Both the position numbers and the translations under genes were made by a program. 64,000 nucleotides of DNA from Cycas panzhihuaensis (taxonomy: Eukaryota; Cycadophyta). The notes beneath the pieces are model-generated. The model was not told the DNA's origin, made no database searches, and saw nothing but the letters and a program-made list of their open reading frames with translations. Location of the stretch: assembly GCA_023213395.1 (NCBI GenBank), contig CM041465.1:75833741-75897740 (forward strand), in the 5' to 3' direction. Positions 1 through 11,763 of the stretch are shown here, piece after piece (the stretch's first letter is position 1; each line of letters starts with the position of its first letter).

Positions 1-380
1 TTCTTTTATAAATATATTATACATTTGTAATATTAAAGTTATGTCAATAAAGTTAGTATATTATAAGGGTAATACTATCATGTTTATGGTTAGTTATAAC
101 TTAAGGTTATAAGCCTAAGTACATGGGATCATATTTGCTCACACGTCATTGTAACACACATGTAAGTTGATAATATGTCACCTTACATGATCAACATTTA
201 TATTCCTTTATCTCTCTTGTAGTTATTATTTTGATTATATAAGACATAGCTCAATGTAATGTAGTATGAGTGATGAATAAATGTTAATATTGATTTTGGA
301 GGTTTAATGAATTTAACCTCCTCACATTTGATGTCTTATTTATGTGCATATTTTGTGTGAATGGAACCTAGGTGGAAGTT
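1..380. other. Non-coding, possible LTR remnant
   Basis: No coding signal is visible. The stretch has a TATA-like run (about 234-242) followed about 40 bases later by an AATAAA signal (276-281), the usual spacing inside the promoter/polyadenylation part of a plant LTR. It runs directly into gag-like sequence with no recognisable primer-binding site, so if it is an LTR it belongs to another element or the junction is a deletion. A second copy was not found in the window, so the call is weak. Confidence 0.25.
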
Positions 381-394
381 GGCTTGAATACCAT

Positions 395-760
395 TTCCCT
401 TTAATAAGAAGCATAACAAACCCACTTTCACTCCAAAATAGAAGCCTACTCAAGATTTTAAGCTCATTCATGATGACAAAACCTATGGTCAACCATTTTT
501 TTCCTTGCAAGTTTTAGAGCAATTAATTATAACCAAGCTCTCAACTTCTACTCCTAAACCTTCTAAAGACTCCAAGGTTATTCACCTTGTAGAGTAGAAG
601 CTAATGTAGGGGGGAAATCCCCCACTTATTAAGAGAATCCCTTAATGCACCTACCATCAAATGGATTCTCATGATTATTTAGAGTGTAATAAGCTCAAGT
701 AACTTACTAGGAATGACACCTCTCCCAACTAATAACTATCTCATTGGAATAGGGACCTAT
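395..760 (+). pseudogene. gag C-terminal fragment with zinc-knuckle-like motif
   Basis: In one frame the translation reads like the C-terminal part of a plant gypsy Gag, a nucleic-acid-binding capsid protein. It includes a C-x2-H-x4-H-x4-C cluster (CTYHQMDSHDYLEC, 646-687), a His-containing variant of the retroviral CCHC knuckle. The Gag of the element at 56.6 kb has the same spacing. Three or more in-frame TAG stops interrupt the fragment. The N-terminal two thirds of gag are missing. Confidence 0.55.
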
Positions 761-1299
761 TGGTCCATGCCCACCTATTCCCTAATTATCAACACAAATA
801 TTAAGGGAACAGTCCCACTAAGGACAAAGGTGCATCTGCTAGCTCTAAGTGTAAGAATGAAAAAATCCCTACTCCCACCAAGGGAACTCAAGGAAGGAAA
901 AATAATCATCCTAATTAAAAATGTCCTCTAAAGGATAATCAAGAACCACCTACTAAGACTTTTAATATGGTGCGAATAGAAAACCTCTTTGTCATTAATG
1001 CCTACAAGTCTAAGAATTTTGAGGTTGGCTCCTCTTTTAAGTTGACTAAGGAGATTCTAAAGATCTATTTAATCTTGTCAAGGTCAATTTTCCTTATTCC
1101 TTCCCATAGATCACTAAGACAAAGGGCGTTTCTATCATGGATGAGCTTAAGTTTATGCTTGTTAACATTTCTATACTAGATTTTCTCAAGAGTTTTTTAA
1201 AGAAAAAGTGGCTCTAGCTTGACACCCTTGGTGTTAGGCAACTTAATTATTCCAAATATCTTATTCTCTTTGATCCATCCCATCTTAATGAGTGCCATG

Positions 1300-1990
1300 A
1301 TTTCTAGAACATTCCTTCATTCTTTATTTATATCATGAGTAGGGAGTAGATTAAAGATGATGTTACTAATGTTATTCCTCTTTGATTACTAAAGTCCCTT
1401 AATATTTCTTCTTTTGAGCCTATTAATTGGGTATGTGAAGGGTATGATAAGGCACAAACAATTGTTGTAGGCAAGGTTCCCCTCCCTTACCCTCTAAGAT
1501 GAAACAATTATTATAGAGTTTGTAATTATCAAGTATGGTCTCAAGTATAGCATATTATTGGGTAGGCCTTGAGTTGATGATGTGGAGGATGTCTGTTCTT
1601 AGATCTTTAGTGAAATCTAGTTCATCCATGAGGGGGATATTTAGGTAGTCTATTAATGCCATAAATCCCAATAATAATAAATCTATTTAATCGATGCCCT
1701 TCCAAATGAGGATGAGTTTGAACCCCCTTTTATATCCCTCAACTTTAGCTAGTATTACCAAATTAAGAGGCCTAAAATAAGTAATAGGGTTGAGATCAAA
1801 TATGTTCATATGATCATTCAAATCATATATTATTTAAATCACTTCGAGAATGATAAGGCCATTCTTGAGCATCTCACTCACTCATCTCCTAACCTCCCAC
1901 CCATCCATCAAAAGCTTGGCTTCACAAAGCACATCCATCTAAGCTCTCCTTTATCTTTTAAAGGAAGCCCCCACATCCTCTTTATTAATT
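1300..1990 (+). pseudogene. Retropepsin-like protease and linker, degenerate
   Basis: The frame near 1340-1420 gives VTNVIPL followed by LLKSLNISSFEP, which corresponds to the segment just after the catalytic Asp in plant gypsy proteases. The catalytic triplet itself is destroyed. Further on, a stretch ending in ILLGRP (about 1550-1570) matches the second conserved protease block. From 1810 the reading NHFENDKAILEHL matches the protease-RT linker of the elements at 54.9 and 61.6 kb. Several stops and frame changes show that it is inactive. Confidence 0.55.
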
Positions 1991-2029
1991 AATCTTGTCT
2001 CTCCTCACTTTAAGGAGGGAAATATTCTA

Positions 2030-2910
2030 CCCATTAGTAACACCATTGATGTCAACCTTGGTATTGTTGATGAACCTCAAATTATTAAGGTTGGAGCTTA
2101 TTACTCTCTAGAAGAGGTTCATCTAATCAAGGAACTCTATGTTGAGTTCTCATCCATCTTTGCTTGGGATTACTTTGATGTGAAGGGACTCCACTCTAAC
2201 ATGCTTTTACATCATATTACCACTCTCTTAAGAATTGGGCCCAATAACTAATGTTGACATCCTTTTTCACCTTGACTTTCAAAGATTGTTAATCTAGAAT
2301 TCAAGAATTTGCTTAAATCCATGTTCATAAAATTTATTAATTACCCCTAATGGGTTTTTAACATCATTTAATCACTAAGAAAAATGGCTCTATATACATT
2401 TGTATCAATTTAAGGGATATCAAGGATGCATGCCCAAAATATAAATTTCCTATACCCATTATTGATTAGATTCTTGACTAATCTACTAGCTTTGAGGTCA
2501 TGTCCCTTATGGATGGTTTGTTAAGCTATAACCAAATTATCGTTGTACTTGAATACTATAATAAGACATAATTACCTACTCTATCGGGGATATTTACTTA
2601 CAAGGTCATGACCTTTGGCCTTAAGAATATTGGTGCCACATACCCAAGGACTATACATTATATATTCCTTGACTTAGTAAGTCACAAGGTTGGTATTTAT
2701 CTAGATGGCTTGTTGGGGATCTCTAAGAGCCAAAAAAATCATATTTATGACCTTCAAGTCATATTTGACAGGTACAAGAAATATCATGTATTCCTTCACC
2801 CTCTTAAATACATCTTTGTTGTTATATTTAGTAAGATTATAAGTAATATCATTTCCAAAGAAGGAATTTCTATCAACTTAGGCAAGATAAAAGCCATTAT
2901 TTAGATGCCC
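2030..2910 (+). pseudogene. Gypsy reverse transcriptase, degenerate
   Basis: The segment starts with the pre-RT block (SSIFAWDYFDVKGL, near 2150) and includes the fingers region with a decayed YPKWVSN-type motif near 2340. The best preserved part is 2608-2904, beginning MTFGLKNIGATY, which is the classical gypsy RT motif before the active site. The active-site tetrad YVDD is seen as YLDG (near 2700), so the second Asp is lost. Stops upstream of 2608 separate it from the first half. Confidence 0.8.
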
Positions 2911-3500
2911 CCATTAGCCACTCAAAATTAGGATAAGTCTTTCCTTAAGCATTTAGGTTTCCTATACAGATTTCTTGCTAATTTTATATGAAATAGTAAA
3001 CCACTTAAAAACTTTTTCTAGAAGGATGTTCCAATCTACTAAACTCCTAATGTTTAGAAATCTTTCAGCAAGATCAAATAGTGTCTAGTCTTTGAACCTA
3101 TTTTAGTGTTGCCTCAATTTGATAAGATTCTTATCCTTAACACCTTTTCCATTAAAGAGTCCCTTAAGGGCATGATATCCTAAGAGGATAACTATAATCA
3201 TGAGTGTATCATCTACTTCATTAGTATAGCTTTGGTTGGCATCAAGCTCAACTATTCTCTTACTAAGAAGGACTATGTTGCCTTGGTCTTTGTAACAAAA
3301 AAACCTCATCATTACCTCTTAGGAAACACTATGAAAATCATTGGTAAACAAATCCTATTCACATCCTCCTCATGAAAACTGATATTGCTAAACATAAAAA
3401 TAAGTGGGTACTACTCCTATAAGAATTTAATCTTGAAATAGACAACTATAAATCCAAGAAGAGGATGGTTTTATTTGAATAATTAGCATCCTCTCCTCTA
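2911..3500 (+). pseudogene. Gypsy RNase H, degenerate
   Basis: After the RT connection region (FLKHLGFLYRF near 2940), the frame from about 3120 reads SIKESLKGM, then CIIYFISIALVGIKLNYS and HHYLLGNTM (to about 3330). These are the expected blocks of the gypsy-type RNase H, which degrades the RNA strand of the RNA:DNA hybrid. At least four in-frame stops are visible. The open stretch on the opposite strand at 3103-3312 is a shadow of this domain. Confidence 0.7.
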
Positions 3501-3599
3501 CCTAATAAATCTAATCAAGGAACTAGATGATTCCCTTATTAATGAATATATCCTCCATGTTAACACCATTAAGGATGATTCAAGTTGGTACACTAACAT

Positions 3600-4825
3600 C
3601 ATTTACTTACTTTAAGCCTAATATTACCCCATCAATGCTAACCATAAGGATAGATAGAGGATTAGAGTGGTAGTATACTATTATACCATCCTCAAGAATA
3701 TGCTTTATAAGCATTCTTTCAATGGAATCATGTTGAGGTGACTTACTACTCAATTGTCTTAAGTAAGTATTATAATAACATTTGTGGGGGATATTTTGGT
3801 AGATAAGAAATGGCCTAAAGAATTTTGTGAATGGGCTATTACTAGCCTACCCTATTTTCTAATGTCAATGCTTATATTTGAAAGTATGACAAAAGCTAAA
3901 CTCATGCTAATTTGATTCATCAATCCTCCATATCCATAAGGGGTATCATTTCACCCTAGCCTTTCTCATAATGGGGTTTCGACCTCATTGGGCAAATTCA
4001 CCCATATTCCCCTACTGACCATAAGTTTATCCTCACCACCATAGAGTATTTTTCTAAGTGGAGTGAAGTGGCTTCACTCATCTCTAGTACTAAAAAGTTC
4101 ATTACAACATTTATTTTTCATCATATCATTTGTCGCTTTGGGGCCCCAAGCATTATCATCACCAATAATGGGATCCCTTTATGTAATAAATACATGGACA
4201 ATCCATATAAGAAGTTTTATAATACCCATCATACATCATCTCCTTATTACCCCCAAGCCAATGGGAAAATAAAGGCTTTTAACAAGACATTAGCCAAGAT
4301 CTTGGTTTAAACTATTTCCTTCTCTCAAAAGGACTAGCACGTCCAACTCCTTCTAGTGCTTTGGGCATATCATACATCTATTTGTAATGATATGGGAATG
4401 ATGAGTTTTTCTCTTGTTTACTACATTGAAGTCATACTCCTCCTAGAAGTTCAAATTCTCTTACTTCACATTTCACTAAAGGAATTTAATGATGACGAGT
4501 AGGTATTCCAAGATTTGCCTCCTCGAGTTGGAGTACCTTGATGAGATGTGACTTTAATCCTACTAGAATAGTCTTCCCTTTAAGAAGAAGTCCTAGACCT
4601 CTTACTATAGGAACCTGTAGCCATATGAGTTTAAAGTGGGGGTCAAAGTACTTAAACTTGAGTACCTTCATAGAAAATAATAAAAGTTTACACCTAAATA
4701 AGTAAGCCTCTTCCTTGTAATTGAAGACCTAATAATGGTGCTTACTACATTTCTATGATGGATGAAAGTGAGCTTGATAGCCTTGGCGATGCTTAATACC
4801 TCTATCTTTTTTATGCATAGTGCAT
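3600..4825 (+). pseudogene. Gypsy integrase with GPY/F-type C-terminus, degenerate
   Basis: The N-terminal zinc-binding region is faintly seen near 3700 (KHSFNGIMLR matches the integrase start of the element at 43.8 kb). The catalytic core is clearest at 4068-4310: HHIICRFGAPSIIITNNG and then SPYYPQANGKI, where the core Asp of the IISDNG motif has become Asn. The C-terminal part has the VKVLKLEYL block (near 4640) and ends with AYYISMMDESELDSL (about 4740-4790). Several TAG/TAA stops break the frame. Confidence 0.75.
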
Positions 4826-4948
4826 CCCCTTATCCACTCTACAATAAGTTTAAACTGACAACTTTTCCTCAATATCAATGTTAGGGGCACTCTGAAATGA
4901 GTATAAACTATATAGTTTTTCCCCTCCCCTATGTTTGTTATTTGGGGG

Positions 4949-5381
4949 TGTTAAAATTTTCATTCTTTTATACCATATTAAAAATATTTATTGCATAGGA
5001 TAATATTTTTAAGTACTAAAGTAAGAGATATGTAAAGCATTATTTAATATAAAATATAATATTCATGAGGTGTTATGATAAACATAAAGAATAATAATGA
5101 AGATATATACACATCAAATACAATACAAACATATACAAGAAGGATAACATATGAGACATCAAATTTATATGTGGAAAACCAAAGATGGGAGAAACTATAA
5201 GAGAAGCATAGATCATAGCTTTCTCTTGTAAATGTATAAATGTTTTATAAGTTCATACCTCATGTATCAGCTAGTTAACTTTTGTCAATATAAATGACTA
5301 ATCACATCATATATGATAATCTTTCAAAAATATTAGCTAATAAACATAACACCAATATTGGTGAAACCTAATATTCCAACA
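4949..5381 (-). repeat. 3' LTR of the non-coding copia-type element
   Basis: On the minus strand it begins TGTTGGAATATTAGG and ends TTTTAACA. It matches 7105-7562 over its length with scattered differences and small indels. Just upstream on the minus strand is the purine-rich AAGTAGGAG (5382-5390), a good copia polypurine tract. Confidence 0.8.
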
Positions 5382-7090
5382 CTCCTACTTAGTGTTTAAT
5401 TTATATATCTTTATATCTTCACCTGCTCATCTAACTTCATATTATTTATACCACATGTAAATCAATTTATCAAACTTTTCTTTATAACACGTGTCTCTTG
5501 CAAGTAAATCTTATTAAGTTATTAATATATTATATGATAATAATGTATCATATGAACCACTTATAAACCATTAATTAATTAAATATAACTTATAATTCTA
5601 AACTCATCATGATATATGAAGTTTTTCTCCTCATCAACTATATATCTCTACTTGTAATCTATAAAACCAAACTTATTAAACTATCAATCAATAAATCCAT
5701 TAATGTTCATATAAAATAACAACCATATACCAAAATGCGTAGGTAACCAACCATTGTAATCACTAGTTACTTAACAAATGCTTCTTATGCATAGTTTATT
5801 AGCTTCTTAAACAAAACATACCATATTGTTGTTAGTCAAATATGTTATACAAGAGTAACTTATGAATCTGTCTTATCTCTTGTTTACAAAATATATATGC
5901 ATTACCTCTATTGGTGATTCTACATATATTTTTATAACTTTATTGGCAATTTATCTCATTAAAATTCTTCTCTAACCAGCTAACTCCAAGAACAGGGTGT
6001 GCCAACTAACATGTTGAGCCAGTTTTAATAAGGTAATATATAATAATATGTTTTCATATATCTTGTTATACGTGGTAATTAAATTTTTAACTTTAAAACA
6101 CATATAAGCTAGATTCTTTAATAGATAAACTTGCTTTCATGGATGATTCACAAACATTATTGCCAATTTTAATAAACAAACTTATGAGACTTCTTATCTC
6201 ATATTAGGTGGCTAAACCCAACATCAACTCAAATGACCTCAAATAACAACTTACACTTATCTCAATTAAATATTAGATGGTGTCTTTATTTGTTCATTAT
6301 TTAACTTAAATGAATTTAATTACATCCTTTCCCTTATTTCCCATGTTAAATTCATTTGTTATGTTGATCTCAATTATGCTTAATGTGTTTTATCATCATT
6401 AAAGGTTCTCATATATGCTTCATTTTTCTATTTTAAGCCATAAATATTTCATGCTCTAAGTATTTCAAAAAATTCATGTCAATGTAAAAGAACACAATCA
6501 AACCTAAGAATTATATGGCATTATGGTAGCAAATTCCCATTAGGACAGTCATGACAATGTCTATAAATATACTATAACATGAATCACAATGTCTATAGTA
6601 CATCAATATGTATCAATAAACCATTCATTGACTTCTACATGTGTATATATGCCTACATATATGAAGCTAATTAATAGTAGCCCCCCCTTCCTTATTAATA
6701 TATGATGGACTCTATGGAACCCCTGTTTATCTATAGAATGTATGAAGATATATAAATAATATCTATAAAATATTAGGCATTAATAAACTCTCACTATTAA
6801 TTTAATGTTTAATCATTACTTGTCAATATGCCCCTAAATACAATGACTTCTTACCATTATGTTAGATTTTGGCTCTTCAAACTAACTCCTAATACTAGCT
6901 TACACTAGCTCTATCATTGGCTTATACTAGCTCTCATAATATATGCATGGATTATCTTCAAATAGAAAAGATAATCACTATGTGCATTTTATCTTTAATC
7001 TACTCTATCAAATGTAATCATCTTCTGCTATGTAACTTTGTTTCATCAAGACCTTTCTTCACTTATGCTCTAGGATTTTGACCTTTACTT

Positions 7091-7104
7091 GGGCTCTTAT
7101 ACCA
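7091..7104 (-). other. Primer-binding site (initiator tRNA-Met type)
   Basis: The minus strand reads TGGTATAAGAGCCC directly after the LTR end. This differs at one base from the TGGTATCAGAGCCC commonly used by plant copia elements to prime minus-strand DNA synthesis. Confidence 0.75.
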
Positions 7105-7562
7105 TGTTAAAATTTGCATTCTCTAATACCATGTTAAAAATATTTGTTACATACGATAATATTTTTTAAGTACTAAAGAAATAGATAAATGAAACATTAT
7201 TCAATATAAAATATAACATTTATGAGGTGTTATAATAAACATTAAACATAATAATAAAGATAAGTACACATCAAATATAGCATATAAGAAAGATAACATA
7301 TGAAACACTAAATTTATACGTAAAAAACCTAAGATGGAGAAAACCAAAGGAGAAGGGTGGAGCATAGCTCTCTCTCTCAAATGTCTAAATGTTGTATGTA
7401 CATATTTATAAGTTTACACATCATGTATCATCTAATCAATTCATGTTGATATAATAACCAATCATATAATATATGAGAACCTTTTACAAATCTTAACTAA
7501 TAACCATCTTGGTACACTAATTAAAATATTACATTGATATTGGTAAACCTAATATTCTAATA
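7105..7562 (-). repeat. 5' LTR of the non-coding copia-type element
   Basis: This is the direct-repeat partner of 4949-5381. Its outer end has decayed from CA to TA as read on the plus strand. On the minus strand its inner end is followed at once by the primer-binding site. Confidence 0.8.
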
Positions 7563-8873
7563 GGGAATACCATTATTTCTACCTTTACCCTCTAAGATTT
7601 TAAGAGGTAAGCTTGAAGTGACAAGTTGTAGATTATATTATATCCTAGGAAAAGGGTAGATTTCTATGGAAAGATAATAAAAGGTTAGTTAATAATTTCC
7701 TCAAAATCTCTATGGGGAAGGACTCCAATTATTATTTTCTCCTAGATTATTTTTTTTATCAAAGGAGTTTTACAACTCTTCTAATAAGGAATATAATCTC
7801 TTTTAGAGAAGCAATGTTTAGGTGATCATTAGTTAGGTTATGCACAAGCTTGATGGGCTCCTGCAAAATGTTTTCTAAGTATTATAAAGTGAACTCTACC
7901 TATTCTCTTACTAGGGAGATTAGTAGGGTCTAAAGGCCTCTCATTGGGTTATGTATTACCTCTTCTCATTGATTACTTTCATCATCATCTATAGTAGTTA
8001 ACTTACAATCTAGGAGAAATAACTCATATGGTTTCTCTAGTACTCCTTTCTCCTAGATGTATTACCTTCATTCCTTATTAATCCTTGTTTCATCCCAAAA
8101 CTCCAATCCCTATTTGAGTGTCATGTTCATCACCTCCAATTATTATTTCTATCATGGGGATTTTTTACATCTCATAAATGGTTTGGTGAAAATAAATTAG
8201 TGTCTCCCCCTCTTATAGTTTTCTCTCATCATTTAATGGTAATTTAGCATTTGTTTTAGACACTATTTAATTTGTTTAACTTTGTTTTTTCTCATTTTCT
8301 CACTGCATTTATAAGATTTGCTTCATATTTAATCTTGTTTATCACTTTAATAGTTTTTTTCTGTCTTTCTCTTATTTATTCATTCACACTAAGCTTCACT
8401 TACAACTTATTAATCCTTTAAATTTGTCATTCTCATATATTAATTCTTATCATAATTTTGTTTAACCTATCCTAATCCTTAGTTAATAATTTTCTCCTCT
8501 TTTCATTTTCTTTTGATTACTTTTAGTCTATTTTGCCCTGGTTTCTCACTATTCATGAAGGATAACCTCACACTCATGGAAATACCTCTTAGACTTACGA
8601 AATCTAGTTGTGTTAGTCTAAACTTCTTAATTCTATCTTTTTCATATGTTGTCTTAACTTCCTCTATATTATAATCATGTCTACATTCACACTCATACAT
8701 TGCCAACTCATGGCCTTAAGTTTTGAATGTCCTTTTTATCTCATAGGGATAGTTTAGGGATCACACAAGCCTTGTATTGCATTAAAAGTTTATTCAAGTA
8801 TATAATGTATTTGTTATATAGTAAACTTGTCCTCTATTCTTAGTTGTTCATTATCATAGACCAACACCTCAGC
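7563..8873. other. AT-rich DNA without a recognisable gene
   Basis: The sequence continues beyond the copia insertion and may be the 3' non-coding part of the gypsy element at 0.4-4.9 kb. I see no conserved domain on either strand; the small open frame at 8503-8706 (minus) has no recognisable features. Confidence 0.4.
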
Positions 8874-9470
8874 ATCCAGAGTAGATTGCATGATGGTCTC
8901 ATCCCCACCTACTAGTTGGTAGTTTGGATCCTAGTTATGTAAGTTATTTAGAGACTCTAAACCCTAATTATGGCTTACAAATCCCCTCCAATAACCAAAT
9001 ATTATCTAATATTATGATACAAACCTAATTCAAAGACTAGATTTTATAATAATAAAGTCTTGGCATCTAGGGTAGGCTATGTGATAGTCTTATCCTTGCC
9101 TACCTCTTAATAGTTTAGAAATTTATTGATTATATATGATAGGTTCTCTAGATTTAGTATTATTATAGCCCACTAAAGACCTTACTTGAATCAAATCCTA
9201 TTATGATTATCACCTTTGGTATCTAAGTACTGAGTATAGTTTTCTAGTTGGAAATCATTCCCCTTGACAACATCATCTTTATATCTAGGGCAAGTTTCAT
9301 GAAGGTCTCATCCCCAACTACTAATTAGAAGTTTAGATCTAGATGGATTGCAATTAATAGGTCCTTCAAATTTAGTATTGTTTAGCCCATCCTCATGTTG
9401 GATCAAACCTTATTATGGTTATTATTTCTTATCCCTTAACTACTCATGAATGCCATTGCCTGCTTGTGAT
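8874..9470. repeat. Three diverged tandem copies of a roughly 200-bp unit
   Basis: Segments starting near 8874, 9065 and 9283 share a block that reads roughly ATCYAGRGYAR, then TCATCCCC or TTATCCTT, CTACTARTT and RTAGTTT, followed by weaker similarity. The spacings are 191 and 218 bp. The copies are too diverged to be recent. They belong to no element I could delimit. Confidence 0.45.
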
Positions 9471-9879
9471 CTTACTCAACCATAATTCTACTAATTGTTT
9501 CCCACCTTCATTCATCTTTCTGATAGCTTTCTAGTCATTCTTCCATGCTTCATGATTGTGTCAATGATATATCTCATATATTCTAATTGAGAAAATTGAG
9601 GGTATCTTGGTCCTTCTATTATCACCTAGATCATTTGAGCTCCTTCTAGTCATATTGTCATGAGTGCATGTTTTTTCCTTCCTCTTGCAATAAACAATCT
9701 AGTCTAGTATTCTGTTATTATTAATTCCCTCCAAGATGTAATCTATGACTAACTCTATGATATCATTCTTTGCATAGATTTCCTTTTAGTCATCCACCAA
9801 TTAACTAACATATATTAAACCCTTTCCCCTAAGCTTCATGTTAAAACTAGCAATGACCCTTAATTACATTGTAAATATT

Positions 9880-11408
<1,529 letters not shown>

Positions 11409-11747
11409 GTGTATATTTAGATATCATAGGTGACCCCTCTTTATAATTAAATCATAATGTATAGATGTGTCAGGTCCACCACCTTTTCTGATATGTTAAC
11501 AAATATTATTGTTATAAAATACTCATGGTATGCTTATAAATTAAGCTCCACACACCTCATATATACATTGAAAGTTAATTGATGTAGAAGCTCTATTGGA
11601 ATAGAATTGAACGATGCAACAAATTTACCCATAGCTATTTGTTTATTACATTTTCTCATGTTTGAACTATTATTTGATATTTCATTTGCTTTGTTAAGTT
11701 CTATTATTGAATGCACATAGATAATAGTTCTTGAAGATAATCTCACA
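11409..11747 (+). repeat. 5' LTR of copia A (left end lost)
   Basis: From about 11440 it matches 26111-26420 (shared TTTATAAT, ATCATAATGTATA, ATATGCTTATAAATTAAGC and following blocks). It ends AATCTCACA immediately before the primer-binding site. Sequence left of 11440 has no partner. Confidence 0.8.
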
Positions 11748-11763
11748 TGGTATCAAAACCATT
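11748..11763 (+). other. Primer-binding site of copia A
   Basis: TGGTATCAAAACCATT follows the LTR end with no gap. Two G-to-A changes separate it from the standard TGGTATCAGAGCCATT of plant copia elements. Confidence 0.8.

Larger units (their letters stand above)
381..4948 (+). mobile_element. Eroded Ty3/gypsy element (Tat-like), plus strand
   Basis: Pieces of gag, protease, RT, RNase H and integrase follow each other in the gypsy order on the plus strand, each broken by many stops and frameshifts. The protease, acidic linker and integrase pieces resemble the better preserved elements at 42-64 kb, so this is probably a much older member of a related lineage. Neither LTR could be delimited. 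The 3' part is interrupted at 4949 by a copia-type element, and sequence resuming at 7563 may be its continuation. The pol reading ends near 4825. No antisense gene or second RNase H is visible after the integrase, unlike the elements on the right. Confidence 0.75.
4949..7562 (-). mobile_element. Non-coding copia-type LTR element, 2.6 kb
   Basis: Two direct repeats of 433 and 458 bp, both ending TG/CA-like on the minus strand (TGTTGGAATATT to TTTTAACA), flank about 1.7 kb of AT-rich DNA with no recognisable gag or pol. A tRNA-Met-type PBS next to the right LTR and a purine tract next to the left LTR set the minus orientation. The 5 bases outside are ggggg (4944-4948) and gggaa (7563-7567), a plausible decayed target duplication. 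It sits in the 3' region of the older gypsy element. It is either a non-autonomous LARD-type element or an internally deleted copia. Confidence 0.75.

Noticed and set aside
3103-3312. Minus-strand frame over the old gypsy element
   Set aside because: The plus strand here carries recognisable RNase H blocks, so the minus frame is a shadow.
4944-4948. ggggg/gggaa as a firm target duplication of the 2.6-kb element
   Set aside because: Only three of five bases agree. It is kept as plausible but not counted as proof; the element is supported by LTRs, PBS and PPT.
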